The position numbers and the translations under genes are program-made. A stretch of DNA of 64,000 nucleotides, taken from assembly GCF_017114915.1 (NCBI RefSeq), contig NZ_JAAUOE010000011.1:62001-126000 (forward strand), given 5' to 3'. Under the pieces are notes generated by a model. It made no database searches, was not told where the DNA came from, and saw nothing but the letters and a program-made list of their open reading frames with translations. Numbering within the stretch: position 1 is the first letter of the stretch; each line of letters starts with the position of its first letter. The DNA comes from Pseudomonas frederiksbergensis. Its GTDB lineage: Bacteria > Pseudomonadota > Gammaproteobacteria > Pseudomonadales > Pseudomonadaceae. Positions 53,897 to 64,000 of this stretch are shown in pieces.

Positions 53897-54694
53897 TCAG
53901 GCGAAAACCGTGACGGTCTGCCGACTCATGGCGATCAGCCGGCCGTCTTCGCTCCACAGCTTGGCGGCGGCATGCCCGTAGCCGTCAGTGGCATGCTCGA
54001 TGTCCACCAGGTACTTGCACCAGTCCAGCGTGCTCAACGCCAGCAACGGCTGGACGAATTCGATGGTCCAGGTCAGCGTGCTGCCCGCCGCCGGTTTATT
54101 CAGATGCGACAACAAGGCCGGCGGCCAGGCGTCGACCAGCGCCAGAATATGCGCCTCGCTGACCGACTCGCCCTCCCCATCCCCACGCAAGCGCACCCAC
54201 CCCCCCATATCCCGGGATTTGTTGCCGGTGAACGGCATGCCACCGACACTCCAGCGCATGGCCAGGTAACGCATGAATTCCGGGGTCACGCCTTTGATGT
54301 ACGGCAGCTCCTGACAGTCGTCCCAATGCTTCATCTCGGGAGCCGGGTTGGCCGTGACCACCACTTCGGACGGTCGCGAGGCGCCGAAGCTGCCCTGGAC
54401 CAACGTCACCACTTGCCCCTTCTGCATCGCCCGGCCCAGCACCTGGCTGACGGCTTTGCCTTCGCGCAACACATCGACTTCAAAACTGACCGGCACATCG
54501 GGTTCGACCGGGCCGACGAAAGTGATTGCCAGCGAGCGCACCGGACGATCCGCCGGGACTTTTGCGCGCATGGCTTCGTATTGCAAGGCGGCTACCAAAC
54601 CACCAAAACTCGCCCGCCCCTGGCCCCATTCGGGTGGAATAGACACTTCCTGCGGCTGGCTGCGAACAGCGTCGAGCAGATCGGAAAAGTGCAT
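53897..54694 (-). CDS. TesB-like acyl-CoA thioesterase
   Basis: 265 residues with a double hot-dog layout. The N-terminal half has WGQGRASFGGLVAALQYEAM and VRSLAITFVGPVEPDVPVSFEV; the C-terminal half has GSTLTWTIEFVQPLLALS and YGHAAAKLWSEDGRLIAMSRQTVTVF. Such proteins hydrolyse acyl-CoA thioesters in fatty acid metabolism. The start MHFSDLLDAV is family-like. A single gene on the minus strand. Confidence 0.85.
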   Translation of the reverse strand: MHFSDLLDAVRSQPQEVSIPPEWGQGRASFGGLVAALQYEAMRAKVPADRPVRSLAITFVGPVEPDVPVSFEVDVLREGKAVSQVLGRAMQKGQVVTLVQGSFGASRPSEVVVTANPAPEMKHWDDCQELPYIKGVTPEFMRYLAMRWSVGGMPFTGNKSRDMGGWVRLRGDGEGESVSEAHILALVDAWPPALLSHLNKPAAGSTLTWTIEFVQPLLALSTLDWCKYLVDIEHATDGYGHAAAKLWSEDGRLIAMSRQTVTVFA

Positions 54695-54802
54695 GGGAAC
54701 CTCGCAGACATGAAATTGGATGGAGCGATCTTAACCAGCCCGCAAGGCCGGCACAGCGCTTATTCCGGCCAAAGAGCCGGACAGAAAGGCCGGTTGGTGG
54801 TT

Positions 54803-55570
54803 TCAGGATTTGAAGCAGGTGGTACTGAGTTTGGCGAGGACGCGGTCGGCGTTCTCTTCGGCTTGGGCCAGGGTGGTTTTCCAGACTTCGACACACGGCT
54901 GCAAATCAGGCTCTTCCTTGGCGCGGGCCAGCCACTGCCAGCTGTCGTGCCAATCACCCAAGGCAGCCTGGGCCGATTTCAGCCTGGGCAGCGCCGCTTG
55001 CGGCAAACGATCCAGTTCAGGGTAGGCTTCGATGCCATAGCGCACACGCTTGATCAGCAGGCGCAAACGATGGCGGTCATGGGCCGGGTCATGCAGGGCC
55101 TGGTCGAGTTTCTTCCATTGTTTGGCCAGGCGTTTTTCGATGCGCTTGCGCAAGCCCTTGAGCAAGCCCTGACGCTGAGAAGCCCGCAGAAAACGCGGAA
55201 AGGCGTCGAGGATCATCAGCAACTGCGTCAGCTCCGGGCTCGTCGCCACGACGGGATAAGCCTCGGCCATCCGCACCATGCGCCGGTGCGCGGCCTCGGG
55301 TAGATCGTGCTGGAGCAAGTACGCCGCCAGCACTTCGCGATCGCGCAACGGCGTGGTCAGATCACCCACCCGCGACGCCGCCGCTTCCAGCTGTTCGACC
55401 CCGGGCAAACCGCGCAGGGGCCGCAGCAGGCTGCGTAACCGGCGCACGGTGGTACGCAGATCGTGCAGCGCTTCCGGATCGGTACGGGCACTCAAGCGAG
55501 CCTGACAGGCCAGCAAACGGACTTCCAGGCCCAGCACACGAGCCACCAACCGATCAACCAAGGCCGACAT
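54803..55570 (-). CDS. CHAD domain-containing protein
   Basis: 255 residues of helical, Arg- and His-rich sequence matching the CHAD (conserved histidine alpha-helical) domain, which binds polyphosphate. Examples are ALHDLRTTVRRLRSLLRPLR and HDRHRLRLLIKRVRYGIEAY, the two HxxRxxxR/K motifs. Often linked to CYTH-domain triphosphatases, but none is encoded here. Function in binding polyphosphate granules is inferred from the family. Confidence 0.88.
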   Translation of the reverse strand: MSALVDRLVARVLGLEVRLLACQARLSARTDPEALHDLRTTVRRLRSLLRPLRGLPGVEQLEAAASRVGDLTTPLRDREVLAAYLLQHDLPEAAHRRMVRMAEAYPVVATSPELTQLLMILDAFPRFLRASQRQGLLKGLRKRIEKRLAKQWKKLDQALHDPAHDRHRLRLLIKRVRYGIEAYPELDRLPQAALPRLKSAQAALGDWHDSWQWLARAKEEPDLQPCVEVWKTTLAQAEENADRVLAKLSTTCFKS

Positions 55571-55615
55571 CGCGTGCTCCCTGAATCGAATCCCCCTTAG
55601 AGCCTAGATCATGCG

Positions 55616-55894
55616 TCAACGGCCGGCGCGGGATTCACGAATATAGAAGCGCGCCTTCTCGGCCTTCCTGGTACACCCCTCGTATGCTTCAAATTGCTGC
55701 TGGGTCTTGGCACCGGTCAGCAACGACAGCGCCTTGGAGTAGCTGACGGTGCCGGCAAAGCCCTCGACCTTGGCCAGGTCCAGCTCGCGCCAGGCGGCGT
55801 CGAGCTGACTACCGCAGCTGTCACGGTAAGCGGTTTTACCGGCACAACCGGCGAGCGCCAGGGCAATCAATGGCACACAGATCCAGGCTTTCAT
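55616..55894 (-). CDS. Small lipoprotein, hypothetical
   Basis: A 92-residue putative lipoprotein. The signal sequence MKAWICVPLIALALAGC places the lipobox at Cys17 (LAGC). The mature part has two further cysteines (DSCGSQ; EGCTRK) that may form a disulfide, and is otherwise charged and helical. GTG/ATG-type start at 55897 or the ATG at 55894. Probably outer-membrane anchored. No family recognised. Confidence 0.78.
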   Translation of the reverse strand: MKAWICVPLIALALAGCAGKTAYRDSCGSQLDAAWRELDLAKVEGFAGTVSYSKALSLLTGAKTQQQFEAYEGCTRKAEKARFYIRESRAGR

Positions 55895-56113
55895 CACTCA
55901 CACCTCAAAGATAATAAACAGTCGTGCAGGTAAGACCGGTCTGGCGCGTGAAAAGTGCCTTGGACCCGCAGTGGAAACTATAGCGCTGGCGAGGATACCC
56001 ACTCGCCTTGCGTGAGTGTCAAAAAACGACGCCCTCCCCCGTCGAACGACCATAGCGATTGAAGCCTGCCCCTCGATGGGTGCATTGTTGAACCTAGTCA
56101 GAGAGGTCGATCC

Positions 56114-57163
56114 ATGAAAAAGCGTGTCGCACTGGTGCTGGGCTCGGGTGGCGCCCGGGGCTACGCCCATATCGGCGTCATTGAAGAGATCGAACGGCGC
56201 GGCTACGACATCGCCTGCATCGCCGGTTGCTCCATGGGCGCAGTGGTCGGCGGGATCTATGCCGCCGGCAAACTCGACGATTATCGCGACTGGATCGAGA
56301 GCCTGGATTACCTCGACGTGTTGCGCCTGGTGGACGTCAGCTTTCGCCTGGGCGCGATTCGCGGGGAGAAGGTTTTCGGACAGATCCGCAAGATCGTCGG
56401 CGAGATCAATATCGAAGACCTGCGCATTCCCTATACAGCCGTGGCCACGGACCTGACCAACCAGCAGGAAATCTGGTTCCAGGAAGGCTGTCTGCACCAG
56501 GCCATGCGCGCCTCGGCGGCGATCCCCAGCCTGTTCACCCCCGTGATGCAGGGCAACCGCATGCTGGTGGACGGCGGCATCCTCAACCCGTTGCCGATCG
56601 TGCCGGTGGTATCGAGCCATTGCGACCTGATCATCGCGGTCAACCTCAACTCCACCAACCAGCGTCACTATCAACTGCCGGTGATCCAGCGCCCGGCGGC
56701 GTTCAAGACCCGCTTCGACAGCCTGATCAACTCGCTGGGCTCGAAATTGCCCTTCCGCCGCAAACAGGCGGAACAATTGCTGCTTCTCGAAAAGGAAGCG
56801 TTGATGGCGGAAGCGGCCGAGATCAACCCCTGGATCGAATCGGCCGAACCCGAAGGCCAGCAGCCGGCGGCCGCCCCGGAAGGCGACGGCGCACCGAAGT
56901 CCGCCACCGGGTCGTTCATCATCGACAACGTGGGGCCGGCGTCCTTGCTGGACCTGATCAACCAGAGTTTCGAAGTGATGCAGACCTCATTGGCGCAGTA
57001 CAAGATTGCCGGGTATCCGCCGGATATTTTGATCAACGTGCCCAAGCGGGTATGCCGGTTTTTCGAGTTCTACAAGGCACCGGAGTTGATCGCGCTGGGG
57101 CGCGAGATTGCCCGGGATACGCTGGATCGGTATGAGAATGAGCGCAATGAGGATTGGCGGTAA
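56114..57163 (+). CDS. Patatin-like phospholipase (RssA/NTE family)
   Basis: 349 residues. The oxyanion motif is LVLGSGGARGYAHIGV, the nucleophile S40 in GCSMGAVVGGIYAAG, and the catalytic Asp153 in MLVDGGILNPLPI. This is the Ser-Asp dyad of patatin hydrolases, with acyl hydrolase activity on phospholipids or related lipids. The linker 250-285 is Ala/Pro/Glu-rich. There is no signal peptide. A REPIN separates its end from kdpE. Confidence 0.9.
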   Translation: MKKRVALVLGSGGARGYAHIGVIEEIERRGYDIACIAGCSMGAVVGGIYAAGKLDDYRDWIESLDYLDVLRLVDVSFRLGAIRGEKVFGQIRKIVGEINIEDLRIPYTAVATDLTNQQEIWFQEGCLHQAMRASAAIPSLFTPVMQGNRMLVDGGILNPLPIVPVVSSHCDLIIAVNLNSTNQRHYQLPVIQRPAAFKTRFDSLINSLGSKLPFRRKQAEQLLLLEKEALMAEAAEINPWIESAEPEGQQPAAAPEGDGAPKSATGSFIIDNVGPASLLDLINQSFEVMQTSLAQYKIAGYPPDILINVPKRVCRFFEFYKAPELIALGREIARDTLDRYENERNEDWR

Positions 57164-57181
57164 AAAGATCAAAAAGATGAC

Positions 57182-57293
57182 GATCGTTCCCACGCTCCGC
57201 GTGGGAATGCATCCGGTGACGCTGCACGTCACTTTTTAACGGCGGATGCAGAGCGTCCATGGCGGCATTCCCACGCAGAGCGTGGGAACGATC
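57182..57293. repeat. REPIN, GATCGTTCCCACGC type (copy 2 of 3)
   Basis: Same arms as copy 1 (GATCGTTCCCACGC and GCGTGGGAACGATC). The interior GTGACGCTGCACGTCAC and CGGATGCAGAGCGTCC differ from the others. The right end overlaps the kdpE stop codon (complement of TCA at 57292-57294). Confidence 0.92.
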
Positions 57294-57999
57294 AACAGGA
57301 CTGAAGGCTGCCTTCACTCAACAACCGATACCCCACCCCCGCTTCGGTAACGATGAACCGTGGCTGGGTCGGATCGTCCGCCAGTTTCTGCCGCAAGTGC
57401 CCGACCACGATCCGCAGATAATGACTGTCCTCGGTATGGGTCGGCCCCCAGATGTCCTTGAGCAATTGCTGCTGGGTGATGACCCGCCCCGGGTGCCGCG
57501 CCAGCTGCGCCAGTACCGCGTACTCCTTGCGCGTCAACGCCACTTCGGCGCCGTCCAGCAATACCCGGCGATAAGCCAGGTCGACGGTGAGCGGACCGAA
57601 ACTGAGCGCCGCTTCCTGGGCCTCGCCGGTCGGCGCCTGACGCAGCAAGGCGCGCACTCGGGCGAGAAATTCCTGGATGCCGAACGGCTTGGTCACATAG
57701 TCGTTGGCGCCGCCATCCAGGGCTTGGACTTTCTGCCCTTCGCTGGCGCGCACCGAGAGCACCAGTATCGGCACCGTCGACCACTCCCGAAAATCGCGCA
57801 GCACCTGCTGGCCGTCCATGTCCGGCAGGCCGAGGTCGAGCACCAGCAAGTCGGGTTTGTTCAATGCGGCCTGGGCCAGGCCTTCCGTGCCGGTGCCAGC
57901 CTCCAGCACTTTATAGCCTTGAGAGGTGAGGCTGATACGCAGGAATTTGCGGATCTGCGGTTCGTCGTCGATGACCAAAATGGTCGCGGTCTGGCTCAT
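57292..57999 (-). CDS. kdpE: Response regulator KdpE
   Basis: Activates the Kdp potassium-pump operon. 235 residues: receiver with D11/D12, phospho-acceptor D55 (LLVLDLGLPDMDGQQ), and Lys in DYVTKPFGIQEF; winged-helix OmpR-type domain at about 130-230 (LTRKEYAVLAQLARHPGRVI; TEDSHYLRIVVGHLRQKLAD; FIVTEAGVGYRL). Preceded by kdpD with a 48-base gap. The last codons end at a REPIN, whose GATC supplies part of the stop. Confidence 0.96.
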   Translation of the reverse strand: MSQTATILVIDDEPQIRKFLRISLTSQGYKVLEAGTGTEGLAQAALNKPDLLVLDLGLPDMDGQQVLRDFREWSTVPILVLSVRASEGQKVQALDGGANDYVTKPFGIQEFLARVRALLRQAPTGEAQEAALSFGPLTVDLAYRRVLLDGAEVALTRKEYAVLAQLARHPGRVITQQQLLKDIWGPTHTEDSHYLRIVVGHLRQKLADDPTQPRFIVTEAGVGYRLLSEGSLQSC

Positions 58000-58047
58000 G
58001 AATTCACGTCAATACAAAGAGGTGGCAAGAGAGTAGCGCAGGCGGGC

Positions 58048-60699
58048 TCAGGCTTCACTGTCCAATCCCGGTTGAGTCTGCAATGGCAAGTGCAGCGTGA
58101 TGCAGGTGCCGCGCCCTTCGATGCCGTCGTCGACGCTGATCCGCCCGCCATGGGCACCGACCATGCCCTGACAGATCGCCAGCCCCAGCCCGGTGCCCTG
58201 CCCGCCGCGATCGCCACGGGCGGCGGTGTAGAACATGTCGAAAATCTTCGCCCGGTCCTCTTGCGGAATCCCCGGCCCCTCATCGCTCACCGAAAAAAAC
58301 AGCTCGCTGTCATCGACCCCGGCGCGCAACTCAAGACGCCCGTGGGGCGGTGAGAAACGCGCAGCGTTTTCCAGCACATTGACCAGTGCTTGTTCGATCA
58401 ACGCGGCATGCACATAGAGCAGCGGCAGTTCGGCCGGCACGTCGGTAATGACCTGCAATGACGCCAGCACCGCACGCAGGCGATTGAGCGAACTGCCAAC
58501 GATGTCGGCCGGGGACACCCAGTCCCGCGCCAGCTTCAGGGCACCGTGCCCCAGGCGCGTCATGTCCAGCAGGTTTTGAATGTAGCGATCCAGCCGTTCG
58601 GCTTCATCGCGGGTGCCTTCAAGTAATTCGCGGCGGTCTTCCAGCGGAATTGCCTCACCCAGTGCCAACAGGCTGTCGATGCTGCCGCGCATGGAGGTCA
58701 ACGGCGTGCGCAAATCGTGGGACACCGACGCCAGCAGCGCGCTGCGCAACTGTTCGGTTTCACCATGCAAGCGCGCCGCCTCAAGGTCGTCGGCCAGTTG
58801 CGCCCGGGCCAATGCCTGGGCCAACGGTTGACTCAGTGCGGTCAGCAAGCGCCGACGCTGGCCGCTCAAGGTCTGACCTTCCTTGGCACACACGCCCAGC
58901 AGCGCCAGCGGCCCGTCGTCCACCGACAACGGCCACCACCACCAACGCCCGAACGGCAAGGTACCGGTGCCCGCGCCGGCCGGTTGATCGTGTTGCCAGG
59001 CCCACTCGGCGGCGGCGCGTTCGGCTTCGGAAAACTCCAGCGGCCCACCGGTTTCGACTTTCCAGCCACTCTGGCCATCGCGATTGAGCAGGCACAGTTT
59101 CAAGTCGGTCCAGCCATTGAGATGTTGTGCCGCGGCGCTGATCACGGCCTGACGGTCGGTGGCGGCCGTGAGTTTGCGCGACAGGTCGAGCAGTTCGGTG
59201 GTTTCTTCCTGAGTGTCGCGCAAGGCCTGCAATTGCCGCCGTTGCCGCGCCGCAAGGTTGCCGGTGAGAGCCGCCATCAGCAGAAAGAACAGCAAGGTCA
59301 GCACGTCTTCTTCACGCTGGATGCGCAAGGAGAACGTCGGCGGAATGAACAGAAAGTCATAGGTCAGAAACGACAGTGCCGCGCAGGCCAGTGCGGGGCC
59401 GAGGCTGCTGCGCACCGCCACCAGCAACACCGCCGCAAGGAACACCAGCGAAATGTTCGGCAGCGGCAAGGCGCTCGACACCGCCCAGGCCAGGGCACTG
59501 GCGAGCACCGTCGCCACCAGCGCCAAGGCGTAGTCGAACCAGACCAGCGATTGCGCCGAGCGTTGGCGCGGCTGATGCTGTTCGTGATCGCTGTCGAGCA
59601 CGTTGATTTCCAGCCCGCGCGCATCGCGCAGCAAGCGCGACGCCAGACCGCCGCCGAACAAGCGTCGACGCAATCGCTGACGTGACTGGCCCACCAGCAC
59701 GAGGCTGGCACGACGTTCAGCGGCGTGCTGGATCAACGTTTTCGCCACCTCGCCGGCGCGCAGCAACACCACTTCACCACCGAGGCGTTCGGCCAGTTGC
59801 TGAGCGCTTTGCAGGCGCAGGCGCGACTGCTCGTCGCGCACCCGGCCGTTGTCCACGTGCACCAGGCTCCACGGCAGATGCCGCCGCTGGGCGACGCGAC
59901 TGGCGTGACGCACCAGGCGCTCGGCCTGAGCATCGCCATCGACGCCCACCAGCAAACGCCCGCGCACGGCCGGCGCCGCTTGCCCCAACTGGCGATACCC
60001 CTGGGCCAGATCGTTATCCACCTGAGCGGCGGCGGTTTGCATTGCCAGTTCGCGCAGGGCGGTGAGGTTGGTCTGGGTGAAGAACGCATCGATCGCCGCC
60101 CGCGCCTGCTCCGGCACGTAGACTTTGCCGTCGCGCAGACGCTCCAGCAGCTCGCGCGGCGGCAGGTCGATCAGCAGCAGTTCGTAGGCTTCTTGCAGCA
60201 CCCAGTCCGGCAGGGTTTCGCGCACCTGTACGCCGGTGATGCCGCGCACCTGATCGTTGAGACTTTCCAGATGCTGGACGTTGACCGTGGTGAACACGTC
60301 GATGCCGGCGGCCAGCAGTTCCTGGATATCTTGCCAGCGTTTGGCGTGACGACTGCCGGGGGCGTTGCTGTGGGCCAGTTCGTCGACCAGCACCAGTTTC
60401 GGTTTGGCGGCGAGCAAGCCGTCGAGGTCCATTTCTTCGAGCATCACGCCACGGTATTCCGAGCGCACCAAAGGTTGCTGCGGCAAGCCACTGAGCAGCG
60501 CTTCGGTTTCGGCCCGGCCGTGGGTTTCGACCACCCCGGCCATGACTTTCACGCCCTGGCGCAGTTGAGTGTGGGCGGCTTGCAGCATGGCGTAGGTCTT
60601 GCCCACTCCCGGCGCGGCACCGAGGAATACCTTGAGGCGGCCACGGCCATCACGGGGCAGGTCTGCTAACAGCGCATCGGCGCGGCCGGAGTCACTCAT
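58048..60699 (-). CDS. kdpD: Osmosensitive potassium-responsive sensor kinase KdpD
   Basis: 883 residues. N-terminal KdpD domain with Walker A FLGAAPGVGKTYAMLQ and Walker B KLVLVDELAHSN, a Usp-like domain (about 250-370), four membrane helices (about 395-500), GAF, then HisKA with His661 (SVSHDLRTPLTSMRGS) and ATPase (NVLENAARFSPPHGRLEL; GGQGTGLGLAICQGM). It phosphorylates KdpE at low potassium or on envelope stress. Start at 60699. The gap to kdpC upstream holds a REPIN. Confidence 0.96.
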   Translation of the reverse strand: MSDSGRADALLADLPRDGRGRLKVFLGAAPGVGKTYAMLQAAHTQLRQGVKVMAGVVETHGRAETEALLSGLPQQPLVRSEYRGVMLEEMDLDGLLAAKPKLVLVDELAHSNAPGSRHAKRWQDIQELLAAGIDVFTTVNVQHLESLNDQVRGITGVQVRETLPDWVLQEAYELLLIDLPPRELLERLRDGKVYVPEQARAAIDAFFTQTNLTALRELAMQTAAAQVDNDLAQGYRQLGQAAPAVRGRLLVGVDGDAQAERLVRHASRVAQRRHLPWSLVHVDNGRVRDEQSRLRLQSAQQLAERLGGEVVLLRAGEVAKTLIQHAAERRASLVLVGQSRQRLRRRLFGGGLASRLLRDARGLEINVLDSDHEQHQPRQRSAQSLVWFDYALALVATVLASALAWAVSSALPLPNISLVFLAAVLLVAVRSSLGPALACAALSFLTYDFLFIPPTFSLRIQREEDVLTLLFFLLMAALTGNLAARQRRQLQALRDTQEETTELLDLSRKLTAATDRQAVISAAAQHLNGWTDLKLCLLNRDGQSGWKVETGGPLEFSEAERAAAEWAWQHDQPAGAGTGTLPFGRWWWWPLSVDDGPLALLGVCAKEGQTLSGQRRRLLTALSQPLAQALARAQLADDLEAARLHGETEQLRSALLASVSHDLRTPLTSMRGSIDSLLALGEAIPLEDRRELLEGTRDEAERLDRYIQNLLDMTRLGHGALKLARDWVSPADIVGSSLNRLRAVLASLQVITDVPAELPLLYVHAALIEQALVNVLENAARFSPPHGRLELRAGVDDSELFFSVSDEGPGIPQEDRAKIFDMFYTAARGDRGGQGTGLGLAICQGMVGAHGGRISVDDGIEGRGTCITLHLPLQTQPGLDSEA

Positions 60700-60726
60700 C
60701 TGTCATTGCCTTGTTCGTTTTGGATT

Positions 60727-60836
60727 GATCGTTCCCACGCTCTGCGTGGGAATGCAGCCCGGGACGCTCCGCGCCCTAGCTAAAGCGGACGCAGAGCGTC
60801 CATAGATGCATTCCCACGCAGAGCGTGGGAACGATC
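60727..60836. repeat. REPIN, GATCGTTCCCACGC type (copy 3 of 3), between kdpC and kdpD
   Basis: Same arms as copies 1 and 2. The interior GGGACGCTCCGCGCCC and GCGGACGCAGAGCGTCC match copy 1 closely. It lies inside the kdp operon between kdpC and kdpD, where it could form a stable hairpin in the transcript. Confidence 0.92.
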
Positions 60837-60854
60837 CTTCTAACCTTCTAACCT

Positions 60855-61400
60855 TTACAGCTTTTCCAGCGCCGCATTCAACTCAAGCACATTGACCACC
60901 GGCGGCCCCACCAATGGCTGTTCGATGTGCGCATTGAGCAATTGCTCAAGCGTAGACACCGGCAGATTGCGCGCCGCCGCGACACGCGCCAGTTGATAGG
61001 CAATTGCGGCCGGTGGCAAGTGCGGATCCAGACCGCTGCCGGAGGTGGTCAGCAAGGCCAACGGCACCGGCCCCTGGCCGGGCACTTGCAGTTTATTGGC
61101 TTCGTCGATCACCCGAGTGGCCAGCGCCGGATTGCTGGGCGAAAGGTTGCTGGCGCTGCTCGACACGGTGGCAAAAGCACCGGCCGATGGCCGTGGATGG
61201 AACCAGGCGTCGCCGACGAAATCCTGGGCAATCAGCGACGAGCCACGGACCTTGCCATCGGCGTCGCGCACCAGGCTGCCGTTGGCCTGATCCGGGAAGG
61301 CGAGCTGGGCCACGCCGGTCACCACCAAGGGGTAGGCGACGCCGGTGATCAGCGTCATTAGCACCAGCAAACTCAGGGCCGGACGTATCAGTGTGGACAT
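60855..61400 (-). CDS. kdpC: Potassium-transporting ATPase subunit KdpC
   Basis: 181 residues. One membrane helix near the N-terminus ([20 protein letters not shown]), then the periplasmic-side domain with [33 protein letters not shown] and [20 protein letters not shown], typical of KdpC. Assists KdpB-KdpA in binding ATP and potassium. Length is normal. A GC-rich hairpin lies in the kdpB-kdpC gap. Confidence 0.95.
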   Translation of the reverse strand: MSTLIRPALSLLVLMTLITGVAYPLVVTGVAQLAFPDQANGSLVRDADGKVRGSSLIAQDFVGDAWFHPRPSAGAFATVSSSASNLSPSNPALATRVIDEANKLQVPGQGPVPLALLTTSGSGLDPHLPPAAIAYQLARVAAARNLPVSTLEQLLNAHIEQPLVGPPVVNVLELNAALEKL

Positions 61401-61424
61401 TTCAGAATCCTCGAATTCAGAGAA

Positions 61425-61447
61425 GGCGGTGTGTCTGTCACACCGCC
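61425..61447 (-). other. Hairpin in the kdpB-kdpC gap
   Basis: GGCGGTGTG pairs with CACACCGCC around a five-base loop. It sits after kdpB and before kdpC, without a T run, so it may shape mRNA decay or partial termination. Confidence 0.5.
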
Positions 61448-61455
61448 ATGCAGGG

Positions 61456-63516
<2,061 letters not shown>

Positions 63517-63523
63517 CAGCTCC

Positions 63524-64000
63524 TCAGAAGCCTAAACTCAGATGTTCGGCAATCGGGCCCAGCGCCAGGGTCGGCAAGAAGGTCAAACCACCCACCAGCA
63601 AAATGGTCACGGTCAACAGGGTCACAAACAACGGGCCATGGGTCGGGAAGCTGTTCTGGCCGATCGGCGCGGCTTTCTTCATCGCCAGGCTGCCGGCCAG
63701 GGCCAGCACCGGAAGGATGTAACCGAAGCGCCCGATCAACATGCCCAGCCCCAGCATCAGGTTGTGGAACGCGGTGTTCGCCCCAAATCCAGCAAACGCC
63801 GAACCGTTGTTGGCACTGGCCGAGGTGTAGGCGTAGAGCAACTGGCTGAAACCGTGAGCACCAGGGTTGCTCACCGCCGCCACCGGGCCTGGCAGGCTGG
63901 CGGCAATCGCGCCGAGCACCAGCACGCCCACCGGCATCACCAGCAAGGTCACCACCAGCAGTTGGACTTCCCGGGCTTGCAGTTTTTTGCCGAGGTATTC
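63524..64000 (-). CDS. kdpA: Potassium-transporting ATPase subunit KdpA, C-terminal part, cut by window edge
   Basis: 159 C-terminal codons are in the window; the 5' part lies beyond base 64000. The reading frame starts mid-protein ([20 protein letters not shown]) and includes the selectivity-filter loop [20 protein letters not shown], then helices [20 protein letters not shown] and [20 protein letters not shown]. KdpA is the potassium-selective channel-like subunit. A 7-base gap separates it from kdpB. Confidence 0.96.
   Translation of the reverse strand, partial: EYLGKKLQAREVQLLVVTLLVMPVGVLVLGAIAASLPGPVAAVSNPGAHGFSQLLYAYTSASANNGSAFAGFGANTAFHNLMLGLGMLIGRFGYILPVLALAGSLAMKKAAPIGQNSFPTHGPLFVTLLTVTILLVGGLTFLPTLALGPIAEHLSLGF

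Noticed and set aside
53687..55303. 538-codon plus-strand open frame
   Set aside because: It runs over a small membrane protein gene, a TesB-like gene and a CHAD gene in other frames, has no family features and a basic, Gln/Arg/His-rich composition typical of GC-rich shadow frames.

Overview
This window looks like core chromosome of a Pseudomonas of the fluorescens complex. It is GC-rich and gene-dense. Many gene neighbours are, from memory, in the same order as in P. aeruginosa (sagS-ospR-gpx-msrB-aminotransferase-htpX-tpm; deaD-crotonase-class II DAHP synthase; ohrR-ohr; efp-earP; oprI-L,D-transpeptidase-tesA-ybbAP; greB; kdp). Extragenic palindromes (REP/REPIN elements) typical of fluorescens-group genomes lie between many genes. 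I see no insertion sequence, prophage, tRNA, rRNA or CRISPR array.

Layout. 1-3.2 kb: 5' end of an ammonium transporter, a three-gene YqjD/YqjE-type membrane operon and the dGTPase gene dgt. 3.3-10.9 kb: a signalling island with a stand-alone receiver protein, a BvgA-like regulator, a BvgS-like unorthodox kinase with two Venus-flytrap sensor domains, and a large HD-GYP protein with a split catalytic domain. 10.9-19.6 kb: free-methionine sulfoxide reductase and an ATPase, the hybrid kinase sagS, then a peroxide/repair block (ospR, gpx, msrB), alaA-type aminotransferase, htpX and tpm. 19.7-28 kb: ring-cleavage-type dioxygenase, deaD, crotonase, methyltransferase-like protein, class II DAHP synthase and a YcaQ-like protein. 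28-32.6 kb: LysR genes, a TauE/SafE permease, ohrR-ohr and a secreted esterase. 32.6-36.4 kb: the EF-P/EarP pair, a Gre-like factor and cysB. 36.5-42.3 kb: universal stress protein, nucleotidase, ketopantoate-reductase-like protein and thioredoxin-like genes, a divergent PilZ-like gene, class I DAHP synthase and the major lipoprotein oprI. 42.3-57.2 kb: L,D-transpeptidase, tesA divergent from ybbA-ybbP, greB, DoxX, an MltF-like transglycosylase, tatD, a chemoreceptor, a thioesterase, a CHAD protein and a patatin. 57.3-64 kb: kdpA(partial)-B-C-D-E on the minus strand.

Themes. Thiol and peroxide defence recurs (OspR/Gpx/MsrB, fRMsr, OhrR/Ohr). ohrR and ohr share a matching 31-bp promoter/operator element, and gpx-ospR has overlapping AATTG palindromes upstream. 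Phosphorelay and probable c-di-GMP signalling dominate 3.3-14.7 kb. Aromatic amino acid entry is encoded twice (class I and class II DAHP synthase). The most unusual points are the BvgAS/receiver/HD-GYP island, the roughly 160-residue insertion inside the HD-GYP domain, a Gre-like factor with an altered coiled-coil tip, a PilZ-like protein lacking the usual c-di-GMP motifs whose start codon overlaps that of a divergent gene, and REPINs whose outer bases supply or abut stop codons and split the kdp operon. All functional assignments come from reading the sequence; no database search was run.
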